Made by a program: the position numbers and the translations under genes
Assembly (NCBI GenBank): GCA_964595575.1
Contig: CAZQRA010000003.1
Location: forward strand, 41,005 to 105,004
Direction of reading: 5' to 3'
Source of the DNA: PALSA-612 sp964595575
GTDB lineage: Bacteria > Actinomycetota > Thermoleophilia > Gaiellales > Gaiellaceae
Length of the DNA: 64,000 bases
The notes under the pieces: model-generated
The model's database searches: none
What the model saw: only the letters and a program-made list of their open reading frames with translations
Told to the model about the DNA's origin: nothing
In this document: one piece after another, positions 42,684 through 50,835 of the stretch
How positions within the stretch are numbered: position 1 is the first letter of the stretch
Layout: every line of letters starts with the position of its first letter

Positions 42684-43942
42684 TGGCCGTCGCCATCGCC
42701 GTCCATGGCCTCTCCAAGCGCTACCAGATCGGCGAGCTTCGGGCTGCTTACGGCACCCTCCGTGACTCCCTGGCCGCGGCCGCCCGGCGGCTTGGGCGGA
42801 GGGGAGCGAGGGAGGGTCGCCGCGAGATCTGGGCTTTGCGGGACGTCTCCTTCGAGGTACCCGAGGGCCAGGTAGTCGGCGTCATCGGGCGCAACGGGGC
42901 CGGCAAGTCCACCCTGCTCAAGATCCTGACCCGGATCACCACCCCCACGGCAGGCCGGGCCCAGATCCGAGGCCGGGTGGGAAGCCTGCTCGAGGTGGGC
43001 ACCGGCTTCCACCCCGAGCTCACCGGCCGCGAAAACATCTTCCTGAACGGGGCCGTGTTGGGCATGAGGCGGCGGGAGATCGCTCGCAAGCTCCCCGACA
43101 TCGTCGAGTTCGCGGGGATCGAGCGGTTCATCGACACGCCGGTCAAGCGCTACTCGAGCGGCATGTACGTGCGCCTGGCCTTCTCCGTGGCCGCCCATCT
43201 CGAGCCCGAGATCCTGCTCGTGGACGAGGTCTTGGCCGTGGGCGACGCCGAGTTCCAGCGCCGCTGCCTGGGCCGGATGCAGGACATCGGGCGCTCGGGG
43301 CGGACGGTGCTCTTCGTCTCCCACCAGATGGGGGCGGTGACGCGCCTGTGCGAGCGGGCGATCCTCCTCGACCGGGGCCAGGTGGTGGTGGACGGCCCCA
43401 GCCAGGAGGTGGTGGCCCACTACCTCCAGACCGGCCTGGGCGGCGGGCCCTTGCGGGAATGGCCGAGCCTGGAGGCGGCGCCCGGCAACGACCTCGTCCG
43501 CCTGCGCTGGGTGCGGGTCGTCCAGGACGGGCGCACCGTGGAGAGCGCGGACGTGCGCCGGCCCGTCGGCATCGAGATCGCCTTCCGGGTACTGCGCTCG
43601 GTAGAGCCCATGTTCCCCAAGATCAAGCTCTTCGACGGGGAGGGAGGGATCATCTTCAACGCCCTCGACACCGACCCCCGCTGGCACCAGGCGCCCGCTC
43701 CCGGCGACTACATCTCCACCGCCTGGATCCCGGGAAACCTCCTCAACGAGGGGCTGGTGACGGTGGACGTGGGCGTGGTCTCCCTGGGCGGGGCCAAGCT
43801 TCGGCCCCACGCCGCCTGCTCCATGGCCGTCTCCTTCACCGCCTTCGACCCCGGGGAGGGCGACTCTGCCCGCGGTCTCTTCACAGGGCGTCTCCGCGGG
43901 GCGGTGCTGCCCTTGCTCGACTGGACGACGGAGGAGCGCTAG
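42683..43942 (+). CDS. wzt: ABC exporter ATPase with C-terminal Wzt-type domain
   Basis: 419 residues. Walker A GRNGAGKST, signature YSSGMYVRLAFSVAAHLEPE and Walker B EILLVDEVLAVGD in the first 245. The C-terminal about 160 residues are a beta-rich Wzt carbohydrate-binding domain (VESADVRRPVGIEIAFRVLR, then DTDPRWHQAPAPGDYISTAW), which in other systems recognises a chemical cap at the glycan end. Methylation of the chain end by one of the nearby methyltransferases would be a suitable signal (inference). Starts on the permease stop. Confidence 0.92.
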   Translation: MAVAIAVHGLSKRYQIGELRAAYGTLRDSLAAAARRLGRRGAREGRREIWALRDVSFEVPEGQVVGVIGRNGAGKSTLLKILTRITTPTAGRAQIRGRVGSLLEVGTGFHPELTGRENIFLNGAVLGMRRREIARKLPDIVEFAGIERFIDTPVKRYSSGMYVRLAFSVAAHLEPEILLVDEVLAVGDAEFQRRCLGRMQDIGRSGRTVLFVSHQMGAVTRLCERAILLDRGQVVVDGPSQEVVAHYLQTGLGGGPLREWPSLEAAPGNDLVRLRWVRVVQDGRTVESADVRRPVGIEIAFRVLRSVEPMFPKIKLFDGEGGIIFNALDTDPRWHQAPAPGDYISTAWIPGNLLNEGLVTVDVGVVSLGGAKLRPHAACSMAVSFTAFDPGEGDSARGLFTGRLRGAVLPLLDWTTEER

Positions 43943-44758
43943 GTGCTGCGCATCGTGGGACTGGCCCTAGTCCGGAACGAGGAGCGATTCGTAGAGCGGG
44001 CCATCCGCAACGTGGCCTCGTTCTGCGACGAGATCTACGCCGTCGACCACATGTCCGAGGATGCCACCTGGGACATCCTTCGCCAACTGGCTTCCGACCT
44101 TCCCCACCTCCGCATCTCTCGCTCGCGCAACGCTGCAGCGGCTCACGCCAAGATCGAAGGTCTCGCCGGCACCGAGACGTGGGTGCTGGGAGTGGACGGC
44201 GACGAGCTCTACGACCCTGCGGGCCTGGCCCGACTCCGCCCGGATCTCTTGGCAGGAGCGCACCAGGACGTCTTTCGCCTGAAGGTCCACGTGCTGAACT
44301 GCGACGAGCTGGACGAGGGATCGGGGGTGGCCTCGGGATGGATGGCGCCACCCTCCAGGCCTGTCACCAAGCTCTTCAACCTGGGGGCAGTGAGGTCGTG
44401 GCGGGACTGCCCCGATCCTCTCCAGGGAGGCCGGGTGGCTTTCAAGGACGGCTACTCCTGGGAGAGCCGCCGCGACCTGGCTGCCGAGGTCTGTTGGGAC
44501 GACGATCCGCTGCGCCTCCTGCACGTGTGCTTCCTCCCGCGCTCGAGCCGCGAGGGGGGCGGAGAGAGGCTCAACCTCGACGAGACCCGCGAGTTCGACC
44601 GCAGCGTCTTCGGTCGCATGAAGCGCCTGCTGCGACCGCCTCGGCCGGCGCCGCACATCGAGCGGCTCAGGCGCGAGGGAAGGAGCTGGAAGCGGGAGTG
44701 GTACGCGCGCGGGCCCCGCGTCACGATCGACGCTCGCCCCTTCCTTCGCGTCTGGTGA
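43943..44758 (+). CDS. Glycosyltransferase family 2-like, divergent
   Basis: 271 residues: LRIVGLALVRNEERFVERAI, YAVDHMSEDATWDIL, then VLGVDGDELYDPAG with the DGDE metal acids. Shorter and more distant than the other GT2 paralogs and lacking their C-terminal signature and basic tail. GTG at 43943 follows the ATPase stop without a gap, so it is the third gene of the exporter operon. It may add the terminal sugar recognised for export (inference). Confidence 0.8.
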   Translation: MLRIVGLALVRNEERFVERAIRNVASFCDEIYAVDHMSEDATWDILRQLASDLPHLRISRSRNAAAAHAKIEGLAGTETWVLGVDGDELYDPAGLARLRPDLLAGAHQDVFRLKVHVLNCDELDEGSGVASGWMAPPSRPVTKLFNLGAVRSWRDCPDPLQGGRVAFKDGYSWESRRDLAAEVCWDDDPLRLLHVCFLPRSSREGGGERLNLDETREFDRSVFGRMKRLLRPPRPAPHIERLRREGRSWKREWYARGPRVTIDARPFLRVW

Positions 44759-44958
44759 GCAGCTCGAACTCGACCCCGCCCGACCTGTCGGTGGTGCTTG
44801 CCGTGTACAGGCGCCCCCGACGCCGTCGAAATCGTGCGAGCATGTCGCGAGGGTACGAGTCGTATCTAGGCCCGCGCCTGTTCCGCTCCACCGAGCGAGC
44901 CACCCACGTGGAGAGGCTCGAGGGTCTTCGCCAGCTTCGGGCTCAGCTCACGGCGTAG
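44755..44958 (+). pseudogene. GT2 N-terminal stub
   Basis: GTG at 44755 overlaps the stop of the previous GT2 and begins a frame with PDLSVVLAVYRRP, the typical first strand of a GT2 enzyme. After about 20 codons similarity stops and 48 unrelated codons follow to 44958. The rest of the gene is missing, replaced by the rearranged region beginning with the duplicated PhyH end at 44943. Confidence 0.55.
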
Positions 44959-44984
44959 CGCTGCTCGGGATCGAGCAGCTCGGT
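44943..44984 (-). repeat. Duplicated 3' end of the PhyH gene
   Basis: Minus-strand sequence ending in LDPEQRYAVS and a stop, nearly the same as the final codons of the PhyH gene at 45846-45887. The rest of the gene is absent here. The copy marks one edge of a duplication or recombination scar around the toxin locus. Confidence 0.65.
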
Positions 44985-45043
44985 GAGGGGCCTGCACCCC
45001 CTTGCGAGGGGAAGGTGCTTGATCGGGCTGGGGGAAGTGCTCC

Positions 45044-45479
45044 TCAGCCTGGAACCACGGTGATGCCGTCCTCTTGAGAGAAAACGGTGATGCCGTCCTC
45101 TTGAGAGAAATCGGTGTCGAAAGCAGCGACCAGGCCGCTGGAGCGGGAGCGGGCAACGGCGACCACGGCGGCGTCGTTGAAGCTGAGCGTGCCGCTCTTT
45201 CGGGCTCGGAAGACCTCCAGGGTCTCCGAAGACCTCAGAGCAGGGAACGAAATCCGCCTCGCGGCTTTCGAGCAGGAGCGCGGCAACGCTGGTGGCGGTT
45301 GCCAAGTCCCGTCGCACGAGGAGCACCGTGACAACCTCGACGAAAACGTACTCGAGCAGGAGAGCCCGACCCCAAGTCCCGGCCACGAGGTCTGCCATGG
45401 CCGCTGCGGCAGCAGGGCGGTTGACGTCGCGTCGGTTGTGGTAGGCGACGAGGAAGCTGGAATCGAGAACGACGGCCAC
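45044..45479 (-). pseudogene. PIN-domain toxin (VapC-like), frameshifted with a 27-bp duplication
   Basis: GTG at 45479 begins MAVVLDSSFLVAYHNRRDVN with the first PIN Asp; LLLEYVFVEVVTVLL has the Glu. Around 45221-45232 the frame shifts (EVFGD in one frame, ETLEVFRARKSGTLSF in the next), near a repeated GAGGTCTTC sequence. The third and fourth acids appear in the second frame (SFNDAAVV, AFDTDFS). The last part is duplicated: FSQEDGITV occurs twice. Whether it is inactive or a sequencing error causes the shift cannot be settled by eye; the antitoxin at 45489 looks intact. Confidence 0.68.
45060..45113. repeat. 27-bp tandem duplication
   Basis: Two copies, 45060-45086 and 45087-45113, differing at one base, inside the toxin pseudogene. 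Each encodes nine residues (FSQEDGITV) on the minus strand, so reading frame is kept. A recent slippage event. Confidence 0.85.
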
Positions 45480-45488
45480 AGGGGCCGT

Positions 45489-45722
45489 TCACGTCCCGTA
45501 GACGAGGGCGTCGATCTCTTGGCTTGCCCGCTCGTGCCCGGGGCCGTAGTCCTCAGGCTCCAAGTCGGCGAGGCTTCGTGTCTTCTCGAACGGCAGCGGT
45601 CGGGCGAGGTAACAGCGGATGGCCCCGGTGACGAGATCCCCGATCGTTCGGCCGGTCAGCGCCGCACGAGCCTTGAGCTGCCGGTACGTGGGCTCGTCCA
45701 CGTTGCGAATGGTGGGGTTCAT
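45489..45722 (-). CDS. FitA/Phd-like antitoxin (RHH)
   Basis: 77 residues: MNPTIRNVDEPTYRQLKARA, then GRTIGDLVTGAIRCYLARP and an acidic tail ending EIDALVYGT. The first half fits FitA-type ribbon-helix-helix proteins that pair with PIN toxins. ATG at 45722 preferred over 45779 because the domain starts here. The stop lies 9 bases before the toxin GTG (45479), so it is transcribed with the frameshifted toxin. Confidence 0.8.
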   Translation of the reverse strand: MNPTIRNVDEPTYRQLKARAALTGRTIGDLVTGAIRCYLARPLPFEKTRSLADLEPEDYGPGHERASQEIDALVYGT

Positions 45723-45845
45723 CAATGCCAGCGTACTAACACGTCTGCGAAACAAGCCGAAACAAGCAATGTCATACATTGATGCGGATCGAGCTGCGCT
45801 GGAACGGGCGTCGGTGGTGCTGACGGGGGAGCTGTCGGGGACGGG

Positions 45846-46787
45846 TCAGCTGACCGCGTAGCGCTGCTCGGGGTCGAGCTGGTCGAGGTCGCCCCGGAAC
45901 GTGTAGCTGCGCTCGGTGAGGGAGGCAAGGGAGGCGGGGGACGAGTACGTGCAGGTGGCGAGTACCCGGGGCCTGCCGGTGGCGAAGCCGCCTCGGTGGA
46001 AGCCGCTCGTGTTGCAGAGGATGAGGGTGCCCTTGGGGGCGGTGAACGTCTTCACCGCCTCGGCGGGGATGCGCCGAGCCAGCTCCTCTTCGGGCGGGTA
46101 GGTCTGGCCGAGCGGCCGCCAGGGCCAGGCATCGGCGTAGGGGCCGCCGGGCTGGCTTCCCGGCACGTACTGGAAGGGCCCTGTCTCCTCGTCCACGTCC
46201 ACCAGGTAGAGGAAGGCCTTGAGGAGGTGGCGGTCGTTGTAGTCGCGGTGCCAGCGCTGGGAGGCCTGCCGCTCGGCGTCCGGAGGCTGGGGAATCGAGT
46301 ACCACAGGTCGACGTACTCGAGCTTCGACCACAGGCGGAGGTAGGCGTTGGCTACGTCCAGGAGGCGCCGGGAGAGGCAGGCTCGAAACCAGGGGTCGTC
46401 GAGGCCGAGGTCGACTCCGTAGCTCAGGAGCCTGACCACGAACTCCTTGCCCGCGTGGCGCTTGAGCTGCTGCGCCCTCTCCCCGGCCAGCGCAGCCTCG
46501 GTCTCCTCCTGGAAGCGGGCGCCCTGGGTCTTGATCTCCGCCCACAGGCCCTCGTCCTGGAAGAAATCGGAGAACGAGGTGACGGCGTAGCCGTGGCGGT
46601 CGAGCTCCGCCACCAGGGCCTGCTGCCTCCCGTCCAGCTGGGGCGGACGCCGGGCAAGACGGCGTCGGGCGGTCCGGTTGGAGAGGAGGCGATCGTGGAT
46701 CTCGTAGGTTGCCCGGATCCCCCGCCTCTCCAGGGCGTAGGCAACGCGGCTCACCCGCTGGGCAAAACGTGTCCGCTTGCGGTGCAT
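45846..46787 (-). CDS. Phytanoyl-CoA dioxygenase-family (PhyH) oxygenase
   Basis: 313 residues. Fe(II)/2-oxoglutarate oxygenase: HxD iron-binding motif in WHRDYND, distal His in GFHRGGF followed by Arg in TGRPRVLAT for 2-oxoglutarate. PhyH members hydroxylate lipids, amino acids and natural products. ATG at 46787 (MHRKRTRFAQRV) is chosen; an upstream ATG adds 12 residues. The C-terminal codons are copied at 44943-44984. Target may be a lipid or sugar of the envelope (inference); it stands alone. Confidence 0.8.
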   Translation of the reverse strand: MHRKRTRFAQRVSRVAYALERRGIRATYEIHDRLLSNRTARRRLARRPPQLDGRQQALVAELDRHGYAVTSFSDFFQDEGLWAEIKTQGARFQEETEAALAGERAQQLKRHAGKEFVVRLLSYGVDLGLDDPWFRACLSRRLLDVANAYLRLWSKLEYVDLWYSIPQPPDAERQASQRWHRDYNDRHLLKAFLYLVDVDEETGPFQYVPGSQPGGPYADAWPWRPLGQTYPPEEELARRIPAEAVKTFTAPKGTLILCNTSGFHRGGFATGRPRVLATCTYSSPASLASLTERSYTFRGDLDQLDPEQRYAVS

Positions 46788-46832
46788 CGCCGCAAACCTT
46801 ACCGCTGGGCGCGGCGGAGCCAAGGACCGGAT

Positions 46833-47234
46833 TCAGAGGAGACGGTAGGGGCAGGCGAGCGCCCGGTACGTGGAGGCGGCTCGCTCGTCCAGGGTGACGA
46901 GGGTTGTCCCCGCCTGCGCGGCTACCAGGCCGATGAGGGCGTCGTGGACGGCAGCGCCGGCGATGCCGCGCTCGCTGGCTGTCGTGAGCAGGCGGCGGTA
47001 GGTTTGGCTCTCGGCGACCAGGAGAGGGCCGGGGAAGTGGTGCTCGAGGAAGGAGACGACGAGCTTGCCCGGCGCCCGGTGGGGCGGCGGAAGTCGGGTC
47101 AGGACGAAGTAGGACTCCACCGCGACGTGGGCAATGAGCGTCCCGGCCCGCTCCACGGCGCTACGGGCGTCGGCGTGCCGCTCGTGCCAGCGGGCGAAGG
47201 CGGCCACGATCACCGACGTGTCCGGGGTGATCAC
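46833..47234 (-). CDS. vapC: PIN-domain toxin (VapC-like)
   Basis: 133 residues with TPDTSVIVAAFARWH, HVAVESYFVLT, VHDALIGLVA and TLDERAASTY containing the PIN acids (the last is a D/E pair slightly shifted). GTG at 47234 overlaps the antitoxin stop. Complete and probably functional endoribonuclease. It lies about 45 bases from the PhyH gene start on the same strand. Confidence 0.87.
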   Translation of the reverse strand: MITPDTSVIVAAFARWHERHADARSAVERAGTLIAHVAVESYFVLTRLPPPHRAPGKLVVSFLEHHFPGPLLVAESQTYRRLLTTASERGIAGAAVHDALIGLVAAQAGTTLVTLDERAASTYRALACPYRLL

Positions 47235-47479
47235 CGCCGTAGCCGCTCCAGCACCTCTCGCACCTCCTCTACCGTCAGGGGCTGGGGCGCGCCCCCTTCT
47301 ACCTCCGCGGCCAGGAAGCCCTCCCGCTCCGCGAGCGTCATGGGGGGTAGCACCGGCTCGATCTCGATCCGGCCCTCCCGCTCGCGAACCTCGAGCTCTT
47401 GGCCCGGGCGAAGACCCGCTGCCTCGCGGACTGGCTTGGGAATGACGATGCGTCCGGCGGAGTCGATGGTAATTTTCAT
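47231..47479 (-). CDS. AbrB/MazE-type antitoxin
   Basis: 82 residues: MKITIDSAGRIVIPKPVREA with the SpoVT-AbrB DNA-binding motif, then a long acidic helix (LAEREGFLAAEVEGG, VEEVREVLERLRR) to bind the toxin. ATG at 47479. It belongs with the PIN gene that follows with overlap. The AT-rich stretch just upstream (TTACCAGAAACG region) is a likely promoter but I could not define boxes. Confidence 0.86.
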   Translation of the reverse strand: MKITIDSAGRIVIPKPVREAAGLRPGQELEVREREGRIEIEPVLPPMTLAEREGFLAAEVEGGAPQPLTVEEVREVLERLRR

Positions 47480-47519
47480 GGTATCAAGTTACCAGAAACG
47501 CCTTCGGTACGGTGCTTCC

Positions 47520-48650
47520 GTGGCATTGGGCGAGCGCCCCGTCTCCGTCCTCGTCGCCTACCGCGACTCCGCCCTCCGCCGAGCGGCGCTCCAGGCGCCC
47601 CCAGGGGCGCCCGAGCGCTACTCCCTGTTCGGCCTGGACGAGCTGGAGGCACGAGGCCTGGCCGTGCGGCACACCCTGGAGGCCGAGCCTCCAGGGTGGG
47701 CGAGGATTATCGACAGGGCCGTCAACCGGGCGCTTGCGGGCCTGGGCGGGTACGGAGGTGACTTCGCCCGCGTGCTCCCTTGGCTTCGCGTAGCCAACCA
47801 GGCGGACGTGGTCCTGTCGACGGTGGACACGGTGGGGATTCCTCTCTCCCTCCTGGCGCGGGCAGGGCTCCTGCGGTCGCCCCTCGTGTACGTGGCGGTG
47901 GGCCTACCCGAGCGGCTGGAGCGGCTGCGAGGACAGGGGATGCGCCGGCTCTACGCCTCCGCCCTCCGGCGGGCCGAGGCCATCGTCTGCTACAGCGCCT
48001 ACGAGGCGGAGGTGCTGGGGCGATTGCTCGGCCATCCCAGGGTCGTCTTCCTCCCCTTCGGCGTCGACGTCAGGGCTCTGTCGCCCACCTCCGAGGCCGT
48101 GGCCGACGTGGACGTGGTCTCGGTGGGGGCCGATCCCCGTCGGGACTTCGCCCTCCTCCTCCGGGTGGCGAGGAGGCGGCCGGGCACCTCCTTCCGGCTC
48201 GTGGTCTCGGCCGAGCACGCGCGGGCCCTTCCCTTCCTGCCCGCCAACGTGACGGTGGAGGTCGACCTTCCCTTCGCCCTGGCCCTGGAGCGGATGCGGA
48301 GAGCGCGGCTGGTCGCCTTGCCGGTGCGGGAGAACTCCTACTCGGGGGCGACGACCACCCTCCTCCAGGCCATGGCCATGGCCAAGGCGGTCGTGGTCTC
48401 CCGGACGGCGGCCATCGCCTCCGGCTACGGCCTCGAGGACGGCGTGAACTGCCGCCTGGTGGCGCCCGGGGACGAGGAGGCCTTCGAGCGGGCGATCGCC
48501 GAGCTCCTCGTCGACGCCGAGGCGAGAGAGAGCCTAGGAAGGCAGGCCCGAGCGACGGTGGAGGGCTGCCTCTCCTGGGAGCGCTACGTCGAGGGCCTGG
48601 TCGAGGTCGTCGAGCAGGCGGCTACGGGCGCACGGAGAGGACCAGCGTAA
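47520..48650 (+). CDS. Glycosyltransferase family 4-like
   Basis: 376 residues. N-terminal domain VSVLVAYRDSALRRAALQAP, then DVVLSTVDTVGIPLSLLARA; C-terminal VVFLPFGVDVRALSPT, VVSVGADPRRDFALLLRVAR and ALPVRENSYSGATTTLLQAM, where the second Glu of the usual EX7E motif is Gln. GTG at 47520 lies at the divergent border with the antitoxin (40 bases). Convergent overlap of 29 bases with the Ig-repeat gene. The Gln replacement may mean a changed mechanism. Confidence 0.8.
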   Translation: MALGERPVSVLVAYRDSALRRAALQAPPGAPERYSLFGLDELEARGLAVRHTLEAEPPGWARIIDRAVNRALAGLGGYGGDFARVLPWLRVANQADVVLSTVDTVGIPLSLLARAGLLRSPLVYVAVGLPERLERLRGQGMRRLYASALRRAEAIVCYSAYEAEVLGRLLGHPRVVFLPFGVDVRALSPTSEAVADVDVVSVGADPRRDFALLLRVARRRPGTSFRLVVSAEHARALPFLPANVTVEVDLPFALALERMRRARLVALPVRENSYSGATTTLLQAMAMAKAVVVSRTAAIASGYGLEDGVNCRLVAPGDEEAFERAIAELLVDAEARESLGRQARATVEGCLSWERYVEGLVEVVEQAATGARRGPA

Positions 48651-49776
48651 CCTGGGCCACCGCCCCCAGGCGGTCGCGGCACTCGAAGGTAAGCTTGAAC
48701 GTCCCTGTCCGCCTCGGGGTACCCCTGATCTCGCCCCTCAGCCGGTCGAGGCGGAGACCGAGCGGGAATCTCCCTTGGACCACCTTCCAGCGCACGGGGG
48801 CGATTCCTCCCGCCGTCCTCAGGAGCGCCCGGTAGGAGCGCCCCACCTTGGCCGCTCGCAGCCTGGCCGTCTTCACGGCCAGCTTGGCCTTGACCGGGAA
48901 GGGCACCTGCACGGTGGCGGTGAAGCCGTTGGCGTCGGTGACCGTGAAGGAGAGGAGGAAGGAGCCGGGGGCGGCTGGCGTCCCTCTGACCTCGCCCGTC
49001 TGGGGATCGAGCGTGAGCCCGGCGGGAAGCGTCGATCCCGGAGCGGGCGCCCAGGCGTAAGGCCCTGTGCCGCCGCTCGCCACCAGCCGGAGCGGCTGCC
49101 TGAGGGGTACGCCCGCCTCGGCCAGGGGTACCAGGCCCGCCGCTGCCTTGAGTTCCTCCACCACCCGGAGGACGAGGGTCTCCGTGTCGACCCGGATGCT
49201 GCCGTCGGTGACCTTGACCACGAACTGGAAGTCCCCCACCTGGGTAGGCGTGCCCGAGAGGAGGCCGCTCTCCGACAGGGTGATGCCGGGGGGCAGCGTG
49301 CCCGAGGCGATCGACCAGAACTGCCCGCCGCCTCCCTCGGCGGTGAGCTGGAAGCTGTAAGGGCGACCGACGATGGTGGGCTGCAGCGACTGCTGCTGGA
49401 TGCTCAAGGCGGGGAGGACGTTGAAGGTGAACTGGCGCTCCGCCTTCTTGGGCAAGCACCAAGAGGCGGTGGGCGGATCCTGGTCGGACAGCTCGATCCA
49501 GGGCTTCCAGGTCCCCGCCTGGGTCGGCACCCCGCTCACCACCCCGTCCTTGGACAGGGTCAGTCCCGGCGGAAGCTCGCCGCTCAGGATGCGGTACTGG
49601 TAGGGAAGCCCGGGACCGCAGCCGCCCTCGCCGTGGAAGACGTGTCGGAAGGGCTGGCCGACGACGCCGGTGGGCACGAGGTAGCTGTCGTCGGTGAAGC
49701 GCAGAGCGGCCGCGACGGGGGCGAGAATGCCGGCGGCCACGGCGGCAGCGGCGAGGATGGGGAGGAAGCGTCGCAT
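48622..49776 (-). CDS. Secreted protein with four putative Ig-like (He_PIG) repeats
   Basis: 384 residues: signal peptide MRRFLPILAAAAVAAGILAP, then four repeats of about 80-90 residues, each with the turn motif of the He_PIG family: LPPGLTLSKDGVVSGVPTQA, LPPGITLSESGLLSGTPTQV, LPAGLTLDPQTGEVRGTPAA and FPLGLRLDRLRGEIRGTPRR. The first repeat has extra cysteines (GGCGPG and SWCLPKK). Likely an exported surface or extracellular protein binding sugar or protein. ATG at 49776 gives a good signal peptide. Function unknown. Confidence 0.78.
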   Translation of the reverse strand: MRRFLPILAAAAVAAGILAPVAAALRFTDDSYLVPTGVVGQPFRHVFHGEGGCGPGLPYQYRILSGELPPGLTLSKDGVVSGVPTQAGTWKPWIELSDQDPPTASWCLPKKAERQFTFNVLPALSIQQQSLQPTIVGRPYSFQLTAEGGGGQFWSIASGTLPPGITLSESGLLSGTPTQVGDFQFVVKVTDGSIRVDTETLVLRVVEELKAAAGLVPLAEAGVPLRQPLRLVASGGTGPYAWAPAPGSTLPAGLTLDPQTGEVRGTPAAPGSFLLSFTVTDANGFTATVQVPFPVKAKLAVKTARLRAAKVGRSYRALLRTAGGIAPVRWKVVQGRFPLGLRLDRLRGEIRGTPRRTGTFKLTFECRDRLGAVAQVTLVLSVRP

Positions 49777-49821
49777 AGGAAGCTCGACTCGGGCTCCCAT
49801 GGTAGCCACAATCGGACGGCG

Positions 49822-50835
49822 ATGCAGCCGTTAGTTGTCGCCCGTACCCTCGCCCGCCGCCTGCGCCGGGCCGGCAGGACGGCGGGACGTCTGGCGACGA
49901 TCGAGGTGGACCGCCTGCGCTCGCGACGGGGAGGCGCCGATGTGGCCGTGTTCCACGAGTTCGTGCCGCCCCCCTACGGGGGCGGAAACCAGTTCCTGCT
50001 CGCCCTCGTGGGCGAGCTTCGCCGCCGCGGGCTGGAGGTGGAGGTGAACCGGATCTCGGGACGGACGCCCGCCTGCCTCTACAACTCCTTCAACTTCGAC
50101 TTCCGGCGGCTCCGCCGCTTCGCCCGCCCCGGCTGTCGCATGGTGCACCGGGTGGACGGCCCTATCCAGGTCTACCGGGGCTTCGACGACGGCAGCGACG
50201 ACCGCATCGCCGAGATCAACCGCGAGCTGGCCTCGGCCACCATCGTCCAGTCGCGCTTCAGCCTGGAGGCCCACCGCGCGCTCGGCATCGAGCTTCGCTC
50301 GCCCACCGTCATCCCCAACGCCGTCGACCCCGGCCTCTTCTACCCGCCTGAGCGCCGCCCGCCCCTGGGCGGCCGCCGGGTGCGCCTCATCACCTCGAGC
50401 TGGTCGGACAATCCCAACAAGGGGGTCGACGTCCTCGCCTGGCTCGACCGCCACCTCGACTGGGGGCGCTACGAGATGACCTTCGTGGGCCGGGCGCGGG
50501 CGACCTTCCGCCACGTTCGGGTGGTGGGCCCGGTGCCGAGCGCGGAGGTGGCGGAGATGCTCCGCGCCCACGACCTGTACGTGGCCCCCAGCCGCAACGA
50601 CCCCTGCTCCAACGCCCTCCTCGAGGCCCTCGCCTGCGGGCTTCCGGCCGCGTACCGGCGGAGCGGCGGCCACCCCGAGCTGGTGGGGGAGGGCGGGCTT
50701 CCCTTCTCCTTCCCCGAGGAGCTCCCCGAGGTCCTCGACCGCCTGGTGCGGGAGCTAGAGGAGCGGCGGGCGGCGATCCGCGTACCCTCCCTGGCCGAGG
50801 TGGCCGATCGCTACCTGGAGGTGCTCGGGCTGTGA
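49822..50835 (+). CDS. Glycosyltransferase family 4
   Basis: 337 residues: VFHEFVPPPYGGGNQFLLAL (glycine loop), TVIPNAVDPGLFYPP, then SSWSDNPNKGVDVLAWLDRH and YVAPSRNDPCSNALLEALAC with the donor-site acids. First gene of three GT4 genes in overlap (49822-53040). ATG at 49822; upstream frame is antisense to the Ig-repeat gene. The shared style of the three enzymes suggests successive additions. Confidence 0.86.
   Translation: MQPLVVARTLARRLRRAGRTAGRLATIEVDRLRSRRGGADVAVFHEFVPPPYGGGNQFLLALVGELRRRGLEVEVNRISGRTPACLYNSFNFDFRRLRRFARPGCRMVHRVDGPIQVYRGFDDGSDDRIAEINRELASATIVQSRFSLEAHRALGIELRSPTVIPNAVDPGLFYPPERRPPLGGRRVRLITSSWSDNPNKGVDVLAWLDRHLDWGRYEMTFVGRARATFRHVRVVGPVPSAEVAEMLRAHDLYVAPSRNDPCSNALLEALACGLPAAYRRSGGHPELVGEGGLPFSFPEELPEVLDRLVRELEERRAAIRVPSLAEVADRYLEVLGL

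Noticed and set aside
43348..44958. A 536-codon frame across the Wzt/GT2 genes
   Set aside because: Gly/Pro/Arg-rich shadow frame of the real genes; only its last 68 codons (from 44755) show a GT2-like start.
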